From positions 1,659,001-1,723,000 of the forward strand of contig BSBK01000963.1 in NCBI GenBank assembly GCA_027943335.1: 64,000 nt of DNA, read 5' to 3'. The notes below the pieces were generated by a model. It was not told the origin of the DNA and did no database searches. It saw only the letters and a program-made list of their open reading frames with translations. Both the position numbers and the translations under genes were made by a program. Origin of the DNA: Chamaecyparis obtusa. Taxonomy: Eukaryota > Streptophyta > Pinopsida > Cupressales > Cupressaceae. This document shows, one piece after another, positions 9,301 to 23,000 of this stretch; position 1 is the first letter of the stretch; every line of letters starts with the position of its first letter.

Positions 9301-10619
9301 AATAATCTAGTTTTAAGGCTCAAGTTAGTTGATTTGGGGTTTGAGATCGATGAATTCAATGGGTAACATTGAGAATTTGACGGAGCAAACCTTTAAAGCT
9401 TGAATTTAACTCTAGGAGCCATAGAGAAAGGAAACATAAATGGAACTCATATTTAGGTAGAAGAATGTATAACAGTTATAGCCTGGAGTAGCACGACATA
9501 ATGACATTACTAACATTCATCTTTAATTTATTTAATAATCTTTATTATTCAATAAATTATGTCATTCTATCATATTCTAAAGTCAAAATCATCATTTCTC
9601 CTTAATTCTATAATTAAGTGCTTTCGATTAATTACCTTAATTATTAATAGTCCAATCAATATTTCATCAATTATTCATCTATAAAGTAATTAAACATTAT
9701 TTAATTATTCCTTATGTCATTTAATTAAATAATCATATTTAATTAATATTCTCTCTTTCTAAATTGCATTTATGTAATAATTGAATCAAAATCTCTGTCA
9801 CAATTAAATAAATTATATTTATTTTATCAAAATAATTGTTCTTCTCTCATAAATAAATATTAATTACTTATTTATCAATTGTCACATGTGCAAGTAAATA
9901 ATTTTTTTATTTATTTAATCATGATTTATTCCTCCAAATCTAGTTATACTAACTTTCAGTTCACTCCTCAATTCCCTTTCCTAACTATTCAATCCACATT
10001 GTTAATTCCTCCCTCAGTAATCAGTTAAAGTCTTCAATCAATTTAGTCTGCTAATCCATGCAATCAATTGATTCATCCATGCAATCAGTTAACTCATCCA
10101 TGTAATTTGTTAACTCACTAGTCTATTTTGTTATCTTTTTAATCAAGTCAAGTCATCCTTCCAATCTATTTGTTGAAAGATCAATCAATCCCCCAATCAA
10201 GGCAGTCAAGCAGAGTTGAACTCCCACTCACTTTGAGTTCAACTCTTAATCACAGTCAATTAGTGCACCAATCATGCATTCTTGATTGAAACCCCTAAAA
10301 TCTTATAAATAGAGAGTCAAACCTTTGATTTTGGTAATCACAATTACTTTGAATTCTTATGTCGACATGATCTTGAGCTCAATTCTGAGAGCCCACATTG
10401 CATGAGAAGGAGAACACCAAAGGAGGAATTATGGATTTGCATTTAATTTTATGTTATTTGATTTTAATAACTTGATTTATGTATGCAATTCCCGTGTTTC
10501 CTTTCTTCTTTTGATATTGGGAATACTAATTACTCTAACAATCTCTTTGTGGTTTAAAATTTCTATGTTATTACAAGTTTTTACATATCCAATTAACCCG
10601 ATTACACGAATATCTATAA
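9301..10619 (+). other. AT-rich, LTR-like region upstream of the gypsy polyprotein
   Basis: No coding sequence. A TATAAATAGAGAG promoter motif at about 10303 followed by a transcribed-looking leader and then gag-like sequence suggests the 5' LTR and leader of the gypsy element that starts at about 10620. LTR borders and a primer site could not be placed, and no matching 3' LTR was found after 26038. Confidence 0.45.
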
Positions 10620-13600
10620 AGAAGAAATAAGAAATACTATAGCTCCTAAAAATCCTCCACCTATAGGGTATGAGCTAGTATCTACACCTAGATAAGATCA
10701 AGTGCTTGTCTTTGATGATTTCAAGTTCCCCCCTCCTAAACATCAAGATTATTATATGCCAATGCAAACTAATAAGAAATTATCACTTGCACTATCAAAT
10801 GGTCCCATGGAGGTGCTAGAGTATCAAGTTCCACTAGTGTATCAACCTCTATTAGTGTCCCCAAATGAATGACTACAAAGAGATGGGTATATTTTCCCTC
10901 CACTCTACAATAGTTTGCTAGTGGAAAGAATGAGTGAAGTTCAAGCCTATCAACAAATGTCCAGGGACAACACTCCAAGGCATATTAGAGGAATTATAGA
11001 AATTGTGATCCATTGACAACATCCATTCCTCTAAACAATTTTTCAACACCTCCACATCCTAATGTGAAAAATGTTACAACGCCTCTAAGAGACTCACTCA
11101 AGTATCAAAAGGAAGTTGCTTCACAAAGTGAAAGAGAACAACCTATTGTGACAAGCGCCCCACAAAAAGAAAGAGGGAAACTTGCCATATAATATGTCAT
11201 TCAACAAGGAGAACAAAGGAAAAAAATATTGGTAGAGAGGAATTTAAGAGGTTGAGCTCTTATGTGTTTGCATAATTCAAGAAAATTAAAATTAGTCTAC
11301 CATTACTCAAGCTAATGAAAATTCTAGATATTGGGGAGACATTGTTGGGAAGTTTGATTGATGCTCCTCCAAAGATACTTTTGCAAGGTGTGTCACATGC
11401 TCCTAAAAGTACACCCCAAAATCCCAATTCAGTTGGGCACAAAATACTAATGTAGTCCAAGATGTCTCGCCAACATCATGGATTGTGTTTGATGCTCCAC
11501 AAAATCCTCCTAGTTTCGTTGGTATGGTACAAAATTGTCTTGATACACAAAAGGCTACAACTAATGAAAGCATGCCACAAAGTGATCCTATAGACAAAGA
11601 AAAAGAGACAACCAAAAACATGGGTCATGCTCCAATAGAAAAAACAACAAACACAGTACAAAATGGAAATAACACTTGGAAAAGCACAAAAAATGAAGAT
11701 TTTGATCCAAGAACACAAAAGCATGTGGTTTTCTATCAGGGAAAGGATGGACCTAGCCATTTCCTCATATCGGTCATAATTTTTGGTCAAAACTTTCATA
11801 TCTATTTGATAGACTCTAGTGCTTCAATAAATGTGATGCCTTTATCTATGTGTAGAAGGTTTGGATTGCTCCCATTGCAAATAAATTAGAAAGTGACACA
11901 AATGGATAAAATAGAGGTTCTAGTTGTGGGAGAACTAAACAATATTCAAATGCAATTGGCATCTGATCCTTGAGTTCAAAGTTGTATTGACATATTCATT
12001 GTTGACATACTAGAAGGGTATGGTATGCTTTTGAGTAGATAATGGTTGAGGAAGTTGAATGGATACATATCTACTAATTTTTATCATATGTGGTTGTCAT
12101 GGAAAGGAATGCCAAATTAGATGAAGATAGAGAGGACACCAAGTCTTGGATTGTTGATAAATGAATACATCAAAGATAATGAGATATTGTTCATGGATAC
12201 AAAATTGGGATCATATGTGCCTAAAGTAGGAGACGTTCTAATGCTACAAGGTTTGAATCAAGGAGGATGCTTGGAGATGACACCCAGGTTCATTGAGGTA
12301 CCCGTTGATAGTAATCCAAAGGCACTATTGAATGAAGAAATGTTTGAAAACTTTAGGAACTTTGTTCTAAAAAATGTTAAACAATAAGTGTAATTAAGTA
12401 AGGATGCTTGAATTCAAAATTTGTTTCTAACCAAATGGTGTAGAATCCATAATGCTTTCCATCAAAAATCTCATGCACAATATGGAAGGCTTCCATTGAG
12501 CAAGTATCAAATATGGTCTCACAAGCATTGATGATAAGAAAAATTGATGAAATTATTAATATAGAAGATCTATCACAAGTGGCAATGCCAGTACCATAAT
12601 GTAAAGAGGTTGAACAAGATAAAGATCAAAATTTTAAATAGAAACATAAGAAGGAAGTTGTAGAATTAGGACCTCGATCTTCCAATGTGTAGATAGTTGA
12701 TCAAGCCTAGACACTATGGTTCAATGGATCCAAGTCAAAGAAAGGAAGTAGAGCAGACATTGAACTAGTCATTCCAATACTATAAACATACTTTTTTGTG
12801 CATAGATTACAGTTCCCATGCACCAATAATGTTGCTAAGTATGAATCATTAGTTCTTGCACTGCTAATTACTATCCAAAAGGGTTCCAAAATATTGCACG
12901 CACATAGAGATTCATACATAGTGGTGGAAGAAGTTAGGAATTAGTACGCATGTCATGATAAAAGATTGGGTCTCTATCACAATAGAGTATGAGATTTGAT
13001 TGAGATCTTTGATGCTTTTAATATCAAACAAGTGTATCGGTTTGTTGATCTAGTAGAAATTAACTATCCCAATCAGAAAGTTCATTGGAAACCCTAGCCA
13101 TGGATTGTGTGAAGAAATTCACAGTTGATTTGACTTCAGTACCATTGGTTCCTAATAATATTACAAATTTCCAAGTATTTGAAGATTACAAGTATATCCT
13201 CAACTTTCTCAAAACTTCAAATATATTTGAGATTGAAGTTCTTGATGAAGGAGAATTACAAAAAGCACAACTTGAGATTGATAAGATCATGAATATAAAG
13301 ACAAATATCATTCCCTAAGGAATAATAGAGCTAGAAATAAAAACTTTCTCAGATAGATTGAGTGCCCTCAAATATCAAAGGACTAAAGGAAGGGAGTGTG
13401 AAAAGGTGAACTTAGGGACAAATGAACAATTTAAAAATGTGTTCATTGGAAAAATCTATGCACATAAAGAGAGATCTAATGAATACTGAATCTCATAAGG
13501 TAATTCTCAGATGTGATAGCCTGGGGATATAAAGACTTGAATATATATTCAACAGCTCCCTCATTGCACATACGGTCCCACTCAAGTCAGGCAGTAAACC

Positions 13601-16098
13601 ATTATGCCAAAGAAAGAGACCAATAAATCCATTGCTAGAGTCATTGATACATTGAGAAGTTAAGAAGATACTCTTGGCAAGGATCATTTTCCCAGTCAAA
13701 CACTTGATGTGGGTCACCGATATAGTTATGGTTAGGAAGAAGAATAGACAAATAAGTTTCTATGTAGACCTTTGCAAATTTAACGGAGCTTCAAAGGACA
13801 ACTATCTGATGCCATCCATGGATGAAGTAATCTAGATTGTAAATGGATAAAAAATGATGTCATTTTTAGATAGTTATTTTGGATATAACCAAGTGATGGC
13901 AAAAGAAGAAGATAGATTGAAAACTGCATTCACGACCAACTGGGGTACATTTTCTTACAGAATAATGCCTTTTAGATTGATCAAAATTGGAGCTACTTTT
14001 CAAATAGTCATGGATTATGTCATCAAATAATTGGTTAGAAAATGTATTATTATTTACATGGATGATCTCACTATATTTTCCAAATGAAGAGAATATCATG
14101 TATAAGTGATTTGAGAAGAATATTCTAGAGATGCAAAAGATACATGATTTCACTAAACCCAAAGAAATGCACGTCTGGAGTCACTAAAGGAAAACTACTG
14201 GGACATGTAATTTCAAAGCATGAAATCTCAATTGACCTAGAACACAGTGAAGCTATTTTAATGATAGGACTAATAGCTATTTAGAGGGAGTTAAAATCAT
14301 TATTTAGTAATATCAACTTTGTGAGGAAGTTCATAACTGGATTTTCTAAGATTCTCAAACCACTGAATGACATGTTGAAGAAAGGAGCCAAGATAGATTG
14401 AACACCTATAGAAAAGAAAGCATTCAAATAAATCAAGCAAGCTATTGTAGATGTCCATGTCCTAGTTAGCCTAGAATACACTAAGCCTTTCTACGTATAT
14501 TCATTTTCCTCAAATCATACATGTGCGACCATCCTCATTCAAAGATCAAAAGAGAAAGATGATCATCCAATTGCATTCATGAATTCATCACTGGAGGATG
14601 CAAAGCTAAGATACCCAAATAATGAAAAACAAGCCTATGCTTTGGTGAAGGCAATAAATAAGTTTAGGCATTACATTTTGAGAATGAAGGTATATGCCAT
14701 AGTTCCTGATGCAATAGTAAAGACATTACTAATATAGAATGAGTTAGGATATAGAAGAGGAAAATGGGGGGTCACCATTCAAGAATATTATATGGAGATA
14801 CAAATTGTGAAGCTAGTTCATAGATAGCCTTTGACACACACAAAAAATTGCTAAAACGGGACCTGGATTAGTATGAAAATTTTGGGTGCTAGAATAAGTA
14901 TCCCCTGGCGAATGTTATAATGGTATTGTCTACTATCTATTGAATCATAAATTCCCTTCACACCTTAAACCAGTGCAGGGGATATTTGTTAGAATGAAGA
15001 TTCAAAATTTCATGCTTCAAGGAGTTATCTATTTAAGGTGTGTCAGAAAATAAGAAGCAAAGAAAATCATTAAAAAATTTCATAGTAAATTTGGAACCAT
15101 TCATGAAAGCAGTTTGGCCATAACCCATCAAATCTTAAGGGCATGATACTTTTGGCCTACACTATTCAAGGATGCATGTGAACACATGAAGACAAGCCAT
15201 GCCTAACAAGTTGTTGTTGTTTGTGAAAGGAATCCTTTTGTGCTATTACAACATGTCATTAAAGTATGATCATTCATTAAGTGGGGCCTAGATTTTCAAC
15301 TGTCTTTAGCACAACAAAAGTACATCCCAATTTCTATAGATTATTGCACATGGTGGTCAAAAGCCTAAGCTCTTAAATAGTGCACAATAAATGTGATCAT
15401 TAAGTTCCTTGAAGATGATATCATCACTACATGTGGATCATCACATGCCTTGGTAAATGAAAATGGCTCAACATTTACACCTTCGAAGTTTTCCAATTGG
15501 GCATTTGAATGCAAAATAACACTGAAGTTCTCACCAACTACTATCCTTAGAGAAATGGATTAGTAGAATCAACAAACAAGAACTTGCTAAGCACAATTAA
15601 GAAGATATTGGACAAAAATCATAAGGATTGGTATACATAGTTAAGGTTTGCCCTATGGGTAGACAAAACAAGAATTAAGTACTCTTTAGGGATATCTCCC
15701 TATCTTTTGGTTAATGGAAAGGATCCAAATTTCCCCATTCAGTTTAGAATCCCAACATTACATTTTATGCAGACACGTCTGACCCAATTGTTGCACTTAG
15801 ATGAGAAAATAGATCAAGCATTGAAAAATTTTACAAAACATCGAGGAGTGGGCAAAAGATGGTTTGATAGAGTGGCTAGAGTCAAGGACTTTAAAATTTA
15901 TGACTTGGTTCTATGATGGGATAAGGCCCACGAATAAAAAGGTGATCATGAAAAGTTTGGCAATTAGTGGATGGGTCTGTATCAAATTTTTTAAATACTG
16001 AGAGACAATGCATTTAAGTTAAAGACTCTGATAGGAGAGGAAGTTTTATTGCCCAGTAATGGATAGTTCCTCAAGAATTACTTCCAACCATAGGTTTC
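10620..16098 (+). pseudogene. Ty3/gypsy (Tat-like) gag-pol, heavily mutated
   Basis: A collapsed polyprotein read across several frames with many stops. In order: gag C-terminal part (10640-11010), aspartic protease around 11800-11889 (LIDSSASINVMPLSMCRRFG), an extra RNase H-like domain (12690-13060: WFNGSKSKKG, CTNNVAKYESLV, HRDSYIVVEEVRN), reverse transcriptase (13715-14280, catalytic YMDD at about 14055-14066 in IIYMDDLTIFSK), gypsy RNase H (14390-14830: PIAFMNSSLEDAKLRYPNNE, EKQAYALVKAI), and integrase (14900-15920: YFWPTLFKDACEHMK, ENGLVESTNKNLL, ISPYLLVNGKDP). The protease, extra RNase H, RT, RNase H, integrase order matches known plant elements with two RNase H domains. It is certainly dead. 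Its 3' end is split off by the copia insertion at 16099. Confidence 0.88.
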
Positions 16099-17584
16099 TA
16101 TTGGTATAACTAATGCAATGATGGTAAGTGATTTCTTGTTTTGAGATGATACAGATTTGATTGCTTGATAATCAGTCATTGAGTTGTCATTGATGTCAAG
16201 TATTGACTTAGTGTTTCTAATGTGTTTCTAAGTAGAAGTATGATTGTCATGGTGTTGTGGTAAGTTTTAGTTGTAGAGATTCTTATGAGATACTTAGGGA
16301 TGTCTCTAAATGTCAAATGCATGACCACTACTGTTTATGAAAACTAGTAAGGACGTTATGATGAGATGAAGGTTAACTAGGTAACTGCTAGAACAATTAG
16401 TGATAAGTGATAGGTTATTTGATTGGTTTGTCAAACCTTTGTTATTTCTTATGATGCGGTTATAGGATGTGGTGGACAATAATGTTTAGAAGATATGGTT
16501 GCAATCATAACTCATTTGAGTGACCGGTGAATAGAGTTGGGGTTGTTAACAGGCTGAAGTATTTATGTTCTTGAGCAACAATTGATAAATCTTTAATCAG
16601 TGTAGAGGTTGTAGTGAATTCAGTTGAGTCAGTCATGATTTGGTGACACATCTTAAAGACTAGAGGTGATGATTTGGCATCACATTGTTCAATGTTAGCG
16701 TGTGGAGAAAATTCTAGAGGAAGCTTGTATTTGGTCAAAATGTGTTTGACCCCTTGACACAAAATTCTATGTAAATCATTGTATTGGCCGACACGGTATA
16801 GGAAAATTGTTTTATACATCGAGATGCATGTATTGGTGTGTTGGATTCGAGCGAGAAGTCTAAAAGTTAAATTGTAAGTTGTTTAGGGCTAGCTTAAGGA
16901 GGTGGAAAATTCAAGGGCTTGATGAAAATTATATAATGGATAAAGTTGAAAGTTTTTAGTGTTGATCATGTGTTGTAAGTGAAGTTGTGAAGAACCAGTT
17001 ATGATCAATCCAGTGTAGAGTTAAGTGTGTTGAGAATAGATTTTGTGCTTCAGTAGATCTGATCGAGCAGAGGTAGTTCTATTCTACAAATCATTCTCTT
17101 TGTTGTTCCCTAACAATTACAACAGTCCAAATCCCTTAATTGGGTGGATCTTGGTAGGTCCCTATTATAAATCCTCTAACAAGGTGGCACATTATCTTGT
17201 GTTTAAATTCCTCTAACAAATCTACTCTTAATAGGGTAAAGGTTCTAACAGGCCTAAGGTAAATCCCTTAACCGAGTAGCACCTAACAGTGCTTTTGTAA
17301 ACTCTTAATAGGGTTAAGCTCCTCACAGGGCGTACTTCATAAGAGTACATCATTTAGTGGGTAATAATGCCCATTGTGTTTTTTCCCAATTTGTGTTTCC
17401 ATGAGATAAATCTCTATGTCAAGTGTTTCATTGTTGTATGGATGTGTTTATGGTTATGATTTTCATTTGTTGCTATTAAAGTTAATCTTGTGAATGTTGT
17501 GATAAAGTCTAATTGGTTAAAAGTTGGATATTTGGTAGATTACTGGTTCACCCCTCTCTCAGTAATTTGATCTCAGATCTAAAA
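16099..17584 (+). repeat. 5' LTR of the copia element
   Basis: Begins TATTGGTATAACTAATGCA (TG decayed to TA) and aligns throughout with 24447-26038. The right end AGATCTAAAA aligns with AGATATAACA of the 3' LTR, so the terminal ACA has decayed. A primer site follows directly. Confidence 0.9.
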
Positions 17585-17585
17585 A

Positions 17586-17600
17586 TTGGTATCATAGCTT
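17586..17600 (+). other. Primer binding site (initiator tRNA-Met type)
   Basis: TTGGTATCATAGC just inside the 5' LTR, one base away from the standard copia primer site TGGTATCAGAGC. Confidence 0.8.
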
Positions 17601-17616
17601 TGGTTCTCTCTTATGA

Positions 17617-18824
17617 TGAAGCTTAACATCTTAAGGCAAAGATCCAAAGATGATGCGAAAGTAAGGTCCTAAATTCACAAGATAGAACTACTCAGTATGA
17701 TGCAGACGGATGAAGCTTTATATTAAAGGTATAGGTGATCAATATTGGGATCATGTGGTTACTGAGTATATTGTCCCTTCAGTAACCTTGATTGTAGATC
17801 AATTGAAGATTAGGCAAGAACATACTGCTACTATGGAAGCTATTGTCTGTACTCTTTTTGATGCAGAATTTATTGATGTCAAAAACTTGGATATTTCTCA
17901 ATGAGATGTGGGAGAAGTTGAAGACCATCTATGGTGGAGATCCACATGTAAATAATGAAAAGGTTGATAGTCTAAGAGGAAAGTATGATGAAATGAGGAT
18001 GCAATAAAATGATAACATTGAGCAATACAGTAACAGAATCAAAGAGGTTGTTGCTGCTATCTGCGGTGTTGGTGGTAATCTTCCTAAGGAGGATGTGGTA
18101 AGAAAAGTGTTAAGAACTCTATTGCCTCATTATGCTATTAGATTTTTAGCTATTCAAGAGCTCAGATCTCAGTAACTACCAATGTTACTCTTGATGCATT
18201 AATAGGAAAATTAATTGCATTTGAGTTAATAAATTATGATAACAATATGCCAAAAGTTGAAGTTGTTTTCAAGTCATCATTAACTCTTGTACCATCTAGA
18301 AAATGAATGGATATATCTAATAGTTCTTCAGCATTTTAATCTAATGATTATGAATCTTTCATGTCTAAAGAAAGAGAACAGGAGGAATTGGAAGCTTTAT
18401 TTGCAAAATGACTGCCTAGAGGAAAAGGTAAATATAAGGGTAAGCTGCCTTTCAAATGCTTTGCATGTAATAAGATTGGACATATTACCTCTATATGTAC
18501 TGACAATTACAGGAAGGAGAAGTCAAGGAGATTTAAGGACAGGAATAAGAGAGTATGTTATCAAGATGAGGAAGGTGTTACTGATGAAGAATCTAATGGA
18601 AGAGATGAAGAAAATATTATGTTTGTTGTTGTAAAGGAAGAACCCTCTAAAGAAGGTGAAAAAGCTTTAGTGTCTAACATGAATCACAGTGGTGAATGGA
18701 TCATTGATAGTGGATGCACTCATCACATGACCAGTGATAGAAACAAATTGATCAAGATGGAGGAATGTGATGAAGGTTCAATAAGATTTGGGAATGATGC
18801 TCCTTGTATGGTAAAAGGTAAAGG
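17617..18824 (+). pseudogene. Copia gag and protease portion
   Basis: Gag of the UBN2 type can be followed through small frameshifts: YIKGIGDQYWDHVV, SQ(frameshift)MWEKLKTIYGGDPHV, RGKYDEMRMQ, IEQYSNRIKEVVAA, VLRTLLPHYA. A CCHC zinc knuckle CFACNKIGHITSIC is intact at about 18456-18500. The protease motif WIIDSGCTHHMTSDRNK follows at 18697-18747 with its DSG catalytic triplet intact. The frame runs to MVKGKG, where the solo LTR interrupts it. Confidence 0.88.
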
Positions 18825-19881
18825 TGTATGCACCCTAAAATGGTCGCCTAGACTTTGGGCCCCATTTCTGCAATTTATCAAATCCCTGAATCAATATTTT
18901 CAAAAATCAACATTTTTCAATTATATCAATTTCCTTGATCAAATCATAATCAATTCAATATTTCCTAAGGTTTGAGCCTTATTTAATTTAAAAGAAATAA
19001 AATATAAAAATCTTATTTAATTAAGAAAACATGCTCTCTTTTAATTAATTAAAAATCTCTTTTAATTAAATAATAAAATCATTTTATTTTATTAAAAGGA
19101 ATTTCCTCCCCTTTTATTTAAATAAAAAATCCCCACTTTTCTTCTTATCCTTGTTGCACAAATAAAGCATTTAATTCTTATTTATAAAGAAAAATAAAAT
19201 AAAAAATAAAAGAAAAGTACTTTTGCCTCACATGGACATAAAGTAAATGCTCAACATAAAGTAAATGCTTCTAATTTTCTTATTGGAGGATATTTGTGCA
19301 CAAGGATCAAGCTTCTTTTTTTCTCCATCGTTGATTAAGTCTTTTGCCTCTTAATCTCCATGGTCCATTATTTTTCACTTCCTATAAAAGAAGAGCTATC
19401 TTCCTCATTTGCACACACCATACATACTTGAATTATTATGCTACAGGTTTTCTAAGTCATTGAAGCTTTTGGAGATATTCTTGCATCAAGTTTTGAAGAT
19501 TTGGAGCATCATTAGCATTCATCTTGCATCTACATCACATCCTAGCTTGCATCATAGTTGCATCATCATGGTATCATTTCCTTTCATGTTTTAGATTAAT
19601 CTCACATAGTTTAATTAGAGGGTTTGTAACTTTTTCATTTCTATTTTCATAAATTAATTGCATCTTCATTCTCATATAGATTTGCATAGCATTGCATTCA
19701 TTTGGAATCTCTCATTGTATGGTTGACTAGCAAGGTCATGAGTTTATAGCTCTCGCTGAAAGTAATTTTACAAATCTTGCAACTCCATGCATAGAGAGCT
19801 ATGGATCGACTTGTGAGGGCTCATTCTTGAGTTTTCTTGCATGTAAGGATTCATAGAAGTGTGACAACATTTTAGCACACA
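18825..19881. mobile_element. Solo LTR (1057 bp) inside the copia polyprotein
   Basis: Begins TGTATGCACCCTAAAATGG and ends CATTTTAGCACACA; the ends form an imperfect inverted repeat and keep the TG...CA signature. Target duplication AAAGG (18820-18824) and AAATG (19882-19886), one base changed. Removing the insert plus one duplication copy restores the frame as GKGSITLND. It contains TATAAAAG near 19384. No internal element sequence remains, so it is the product of LTR-LTR recombination, probably of a gypsy-type element. Confidence 0.9.
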
Positions 19882-19886
19882 AAATG

Positions 19887-21722
19887 ATCCATTACTTTGA
19901 ATGATAAGAAAAAATGTGATGATGTTTACTAGGTTGGTGGTTTGAGATACAAATTTTTAAGTATTGCTCAATTAAATAACAAAGGATATAGACTTGATTT
20001 CAATGAAGGTCTATGAAGAATCATTGGAAAATAAGGAGAATTGATTGCTACCGATGAACTACCTAAAGGTAACTTGTTCCATCTGAATTCTACCATTAAG
20101 AATTGTATGATTGCTAAGGTAGAAAACTGTTGGTTATGGAATAAAAGGTTTTTTCATGTAAATTTTGATAGCTTGGTCAAAGTAAGTAAGATGAAGATAG
20201 TGAGAGGTTTTCCTAACCTAGTGAAGCCAGACAATGTAATGTGTAAGGAATGTTGTCTTGGGAAGTTAACTAGTTCAAGTTTTATCAGTAAAAATTACTC
20301 TTCTAAAAGTATCTTAGATTTGGTTCATACCAATTTGTGTGGTCCAACGAGAACTCAAAGTTACTATGGTGATAGGTATTTCATGATGCTTGTTGATGAT
20401 TATTCCAAAATGGTGTTGGTTGTGTTTCTAAAGGACAAATCATAAGCTTTTTATATGTTCACAATCTACAAAGCTAGAGTAGAGAAGGAGACCGGTAAGA
20501 TCCTTAGATGTCTTAGATCTAACAAAGGAGGTGAGTTTACTTCACATGAGTTTATTTCACATTGTGAAGAATAGAGAATTAAAAGATAAATGTCAACTCC
20601 TAGGATAGCTCAGCAGAATGGTATTGCTGAAAGAAGAAATAGGTCTATCATTGATTGTGCTAGGACATTAATGTTTCAGATATGTGTTGCATAGACATTT
20701 TGGAGATAAGTGGTGAGTACTGTTGTTTACACATTGAACATGGTTTAGTTGAAGAAAGGTGCAAAAAAAACTCTTTATGAGTTGTAGCATAGTAGATCTC
20801 CTAGTGTAAGTTATTTCAATGTTTGTGGAAGTAGATGTTACATAAAAAGAGATGAAAATTCAAGAAAGTTTGATCCAAGAAGTGATGAAGGAATTTTCTT
20901 AGGGTATTCCAGAAAGAGAAAAGCCTACAATTGCTTGAACAAGAGAACAAATAAGATACTGGAAAGTGCTAATGTAAGAGTAGATGAGTTTTTTAGCAAA
21001 AGGATGAATCCAACTAGAAGGAACATGAATATTATCATGGGTTTGCATATGTACAACCGGTGGAGCAGGGCTCTATAGGAAAACCAATAAAGAGATGGGT
21101 CAATGTACAAGAATCGATTCAAACAATTGAAGGTACTCCTAGAACTAAACCATTATTGCCAAGGAATGTGAGATTGAATCATTCCTCTGATGAAATTATT
21201 GGTGATAAAAATGATAGTGTTTTAACTAGAAGAAAGGCAAGAGAAAGTACATGTTTGTTATTTGGATTTGAACCCAAAACTGTGAAAGATGATGATTGGG
21301 TGAAAGCTATGGAAGAATAATATGAGCAGATTGAAAAGAAAAAAACTTGGACATTAGTACCTAGACTGGTGGACAAGAATGTAATCGGTACTAAGTGGAT
21401 TTTCATAAACAAGTTGAATGAAAAAGGTGAAGTAGTAAGGAACAAAGCAAGATTGGTGTGCAAAGGATATGCATGGGAGAAAGGCATGGACTATGGTGAA
21501 ACATTTTCACTTGTGGCCAGACTTGAAGATGTAAGGATATTTATTGCATATGTTTCTTACAAAGGATTCAAGGTATATCAAATGGATGTTAAGTCAACTT
21601 TTCTTAATGGTTTATTGGAAGAAAAGGTATACATTGAACAACCTGAATGATTTGATAATGCAGAAGGTAAGAACATGGTGTGCAAATTACAAAAATCCTT
21701 ATTATGTATTGAAGAAAGCACA
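19887..21722 (+). pseudogene. Copia integrase and N-terminal reverse transcriptase
   Basis: Starts SITLNDKKKCDDVY, then LRYKFLSIAQLNNKGYRLDF. The GAG-pre-integrase part has WNKRFFHVNFDSL and CKECCLGKL. The integrase core reads DLVHTNLCGPTRT, MLVDDYSKM, GGEF and QQNGIAERRNRS. The expected first catalytic Asp (HTDLCGP) is Asn, and the SDNGGEF motif reads SNKGGEF; the catalytic Glu remains. The RT part reads EKKKTWTLVPR, VIGTKWIFINKLNEKGEVVR, ARLVCKGYAWEKGMDYGETF, VYQMDVKSTFLNGLLEE. The frame breaks at GLKKA, where the second solo LTR enters. Several stops lie throughout. Confidence 0.9.
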
Positions 21723-23000
21723 TATTAAAAATTTTGGTGTTTAAGGTGTTGAAATTCATGTTTTATCATTGATGTCAACATATGTTTCAATTGGTTTCAT
21801 CAGGAGTCTTAGGAAGACTGGTTATGAAAGGAACATGCAGGTCTGACAGGGCGGTATGGACAGTGTATGATGCTCCAAGGTGTGCAAGCTTAGATTTGTG
21901 AAGTAGGAGCTGTGTAGATCTTATGTCTATGGTCACATATTATTATCTGGTTTTCTGCATGAGTTATGGTTGATTTGGCGAAGATTGGTTACAGTGCAGT
22001 AACAAAGGATTATGACAAAGATGGTCTCTAAGTTTTCAGTATAGCTTAGATGTGAGCATGGATTATAGTATGTGAGCTTGAGGCTTGAGAGAAGACACAT
22101 GGAAGAACATTCTGCGAGATTCTTAGGTCGCTGGGATTGTGGTGATGTCAGATGTGGTGTGTGATCTTGCGAAGACCTATTTAGGGCCGACCATAGGAGA
22201 TAACATGTTCAGAGGGTTTCTAGTGTGAATTACAGATATTGGCATACATTTGATGGTTTTTATTTCTTGTATACTTTTTTAAGATACCGTGTGTATATTA
22301 GCAAGGGTCTATGTATTCATTTGTGTATTGGGGAAGTCCTAACATACCGACCTAATTGCTTGTTGTAACTTTTATAAAGGAAATTCATTCCTTGGAGTAT
22401 TGTATGGATGCTTTTATGGTGTGGCGAGCTTGTTGTTGTGAGGTCTGTTGGATGTAGAGAAAATATCATTCATTGAGAACTTCATTGGAACTGTCTACGA
22501 AAGGTTAGTTGTTGTAAGTCAATTCATTACAATTATTGTATACTCATATATTTATTTGGACAGTGGATCCAGAAAGGTGGGTTTAACCTTTAGAAGGCAA
22601 ATTTAACCTTCACTCTGGGCAGTGTGCTCAGGTAGTGATCCTCCCTTTTTACACAACTCCTAACAAGGTTGGAAAGACTCCTAACAGGGTCTGTCCTTTA
22701 ACAGGGACATGTACTAGATGTAATAATCAGCTCCTAACAGGGCTAGGTCTCCTACCTGGGACATAATATTTCTAGTGCATTATTTATGGGTTTCATCCCC
22801 ACTGGGGTTTTTCCCTTAACATGGTTTTCCTCAACAACAAATCTTTGTGTTATGGTGTTCTTGTGGTCATATTATTGTTTTAGTTTGTTTAAAGTAATCA
22901 AATTAAAAGGATTTAAGTTATAGATTTGGCACACAACCGATTCACCCCCCCCCCCCCCCCCCCCACTCTTAGTTGTGTTGGTGCATTGTTATTGCTAATA
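21723..23000. mobile_element. Solo LTR (1278 bp) inside the copia reverse transcriptase
   Basis: Begins TATTAAAAATTTTGG and ends TTGCTAATA, the decayed form of the copia-style TGTTA...TAACA termini. Flanks GCACA (21718-21722) and GAACC (23001-23005) are each one change from GCACC, the sequence expected at the join. Excision gives GLKKA followed by PRAWYE, the standard copia RT junction. A run of 20 C at 22945-22964 lies near its right end. Confidence 0.82.

Noticed and set aside
9301..10619. Pairing this region as the 5' LTR with a 3' LTR in 26-33 kb
   Set aside because: No stretch after 26038 shares its TATAAATAGAGAG context or flanking phrases by eye.
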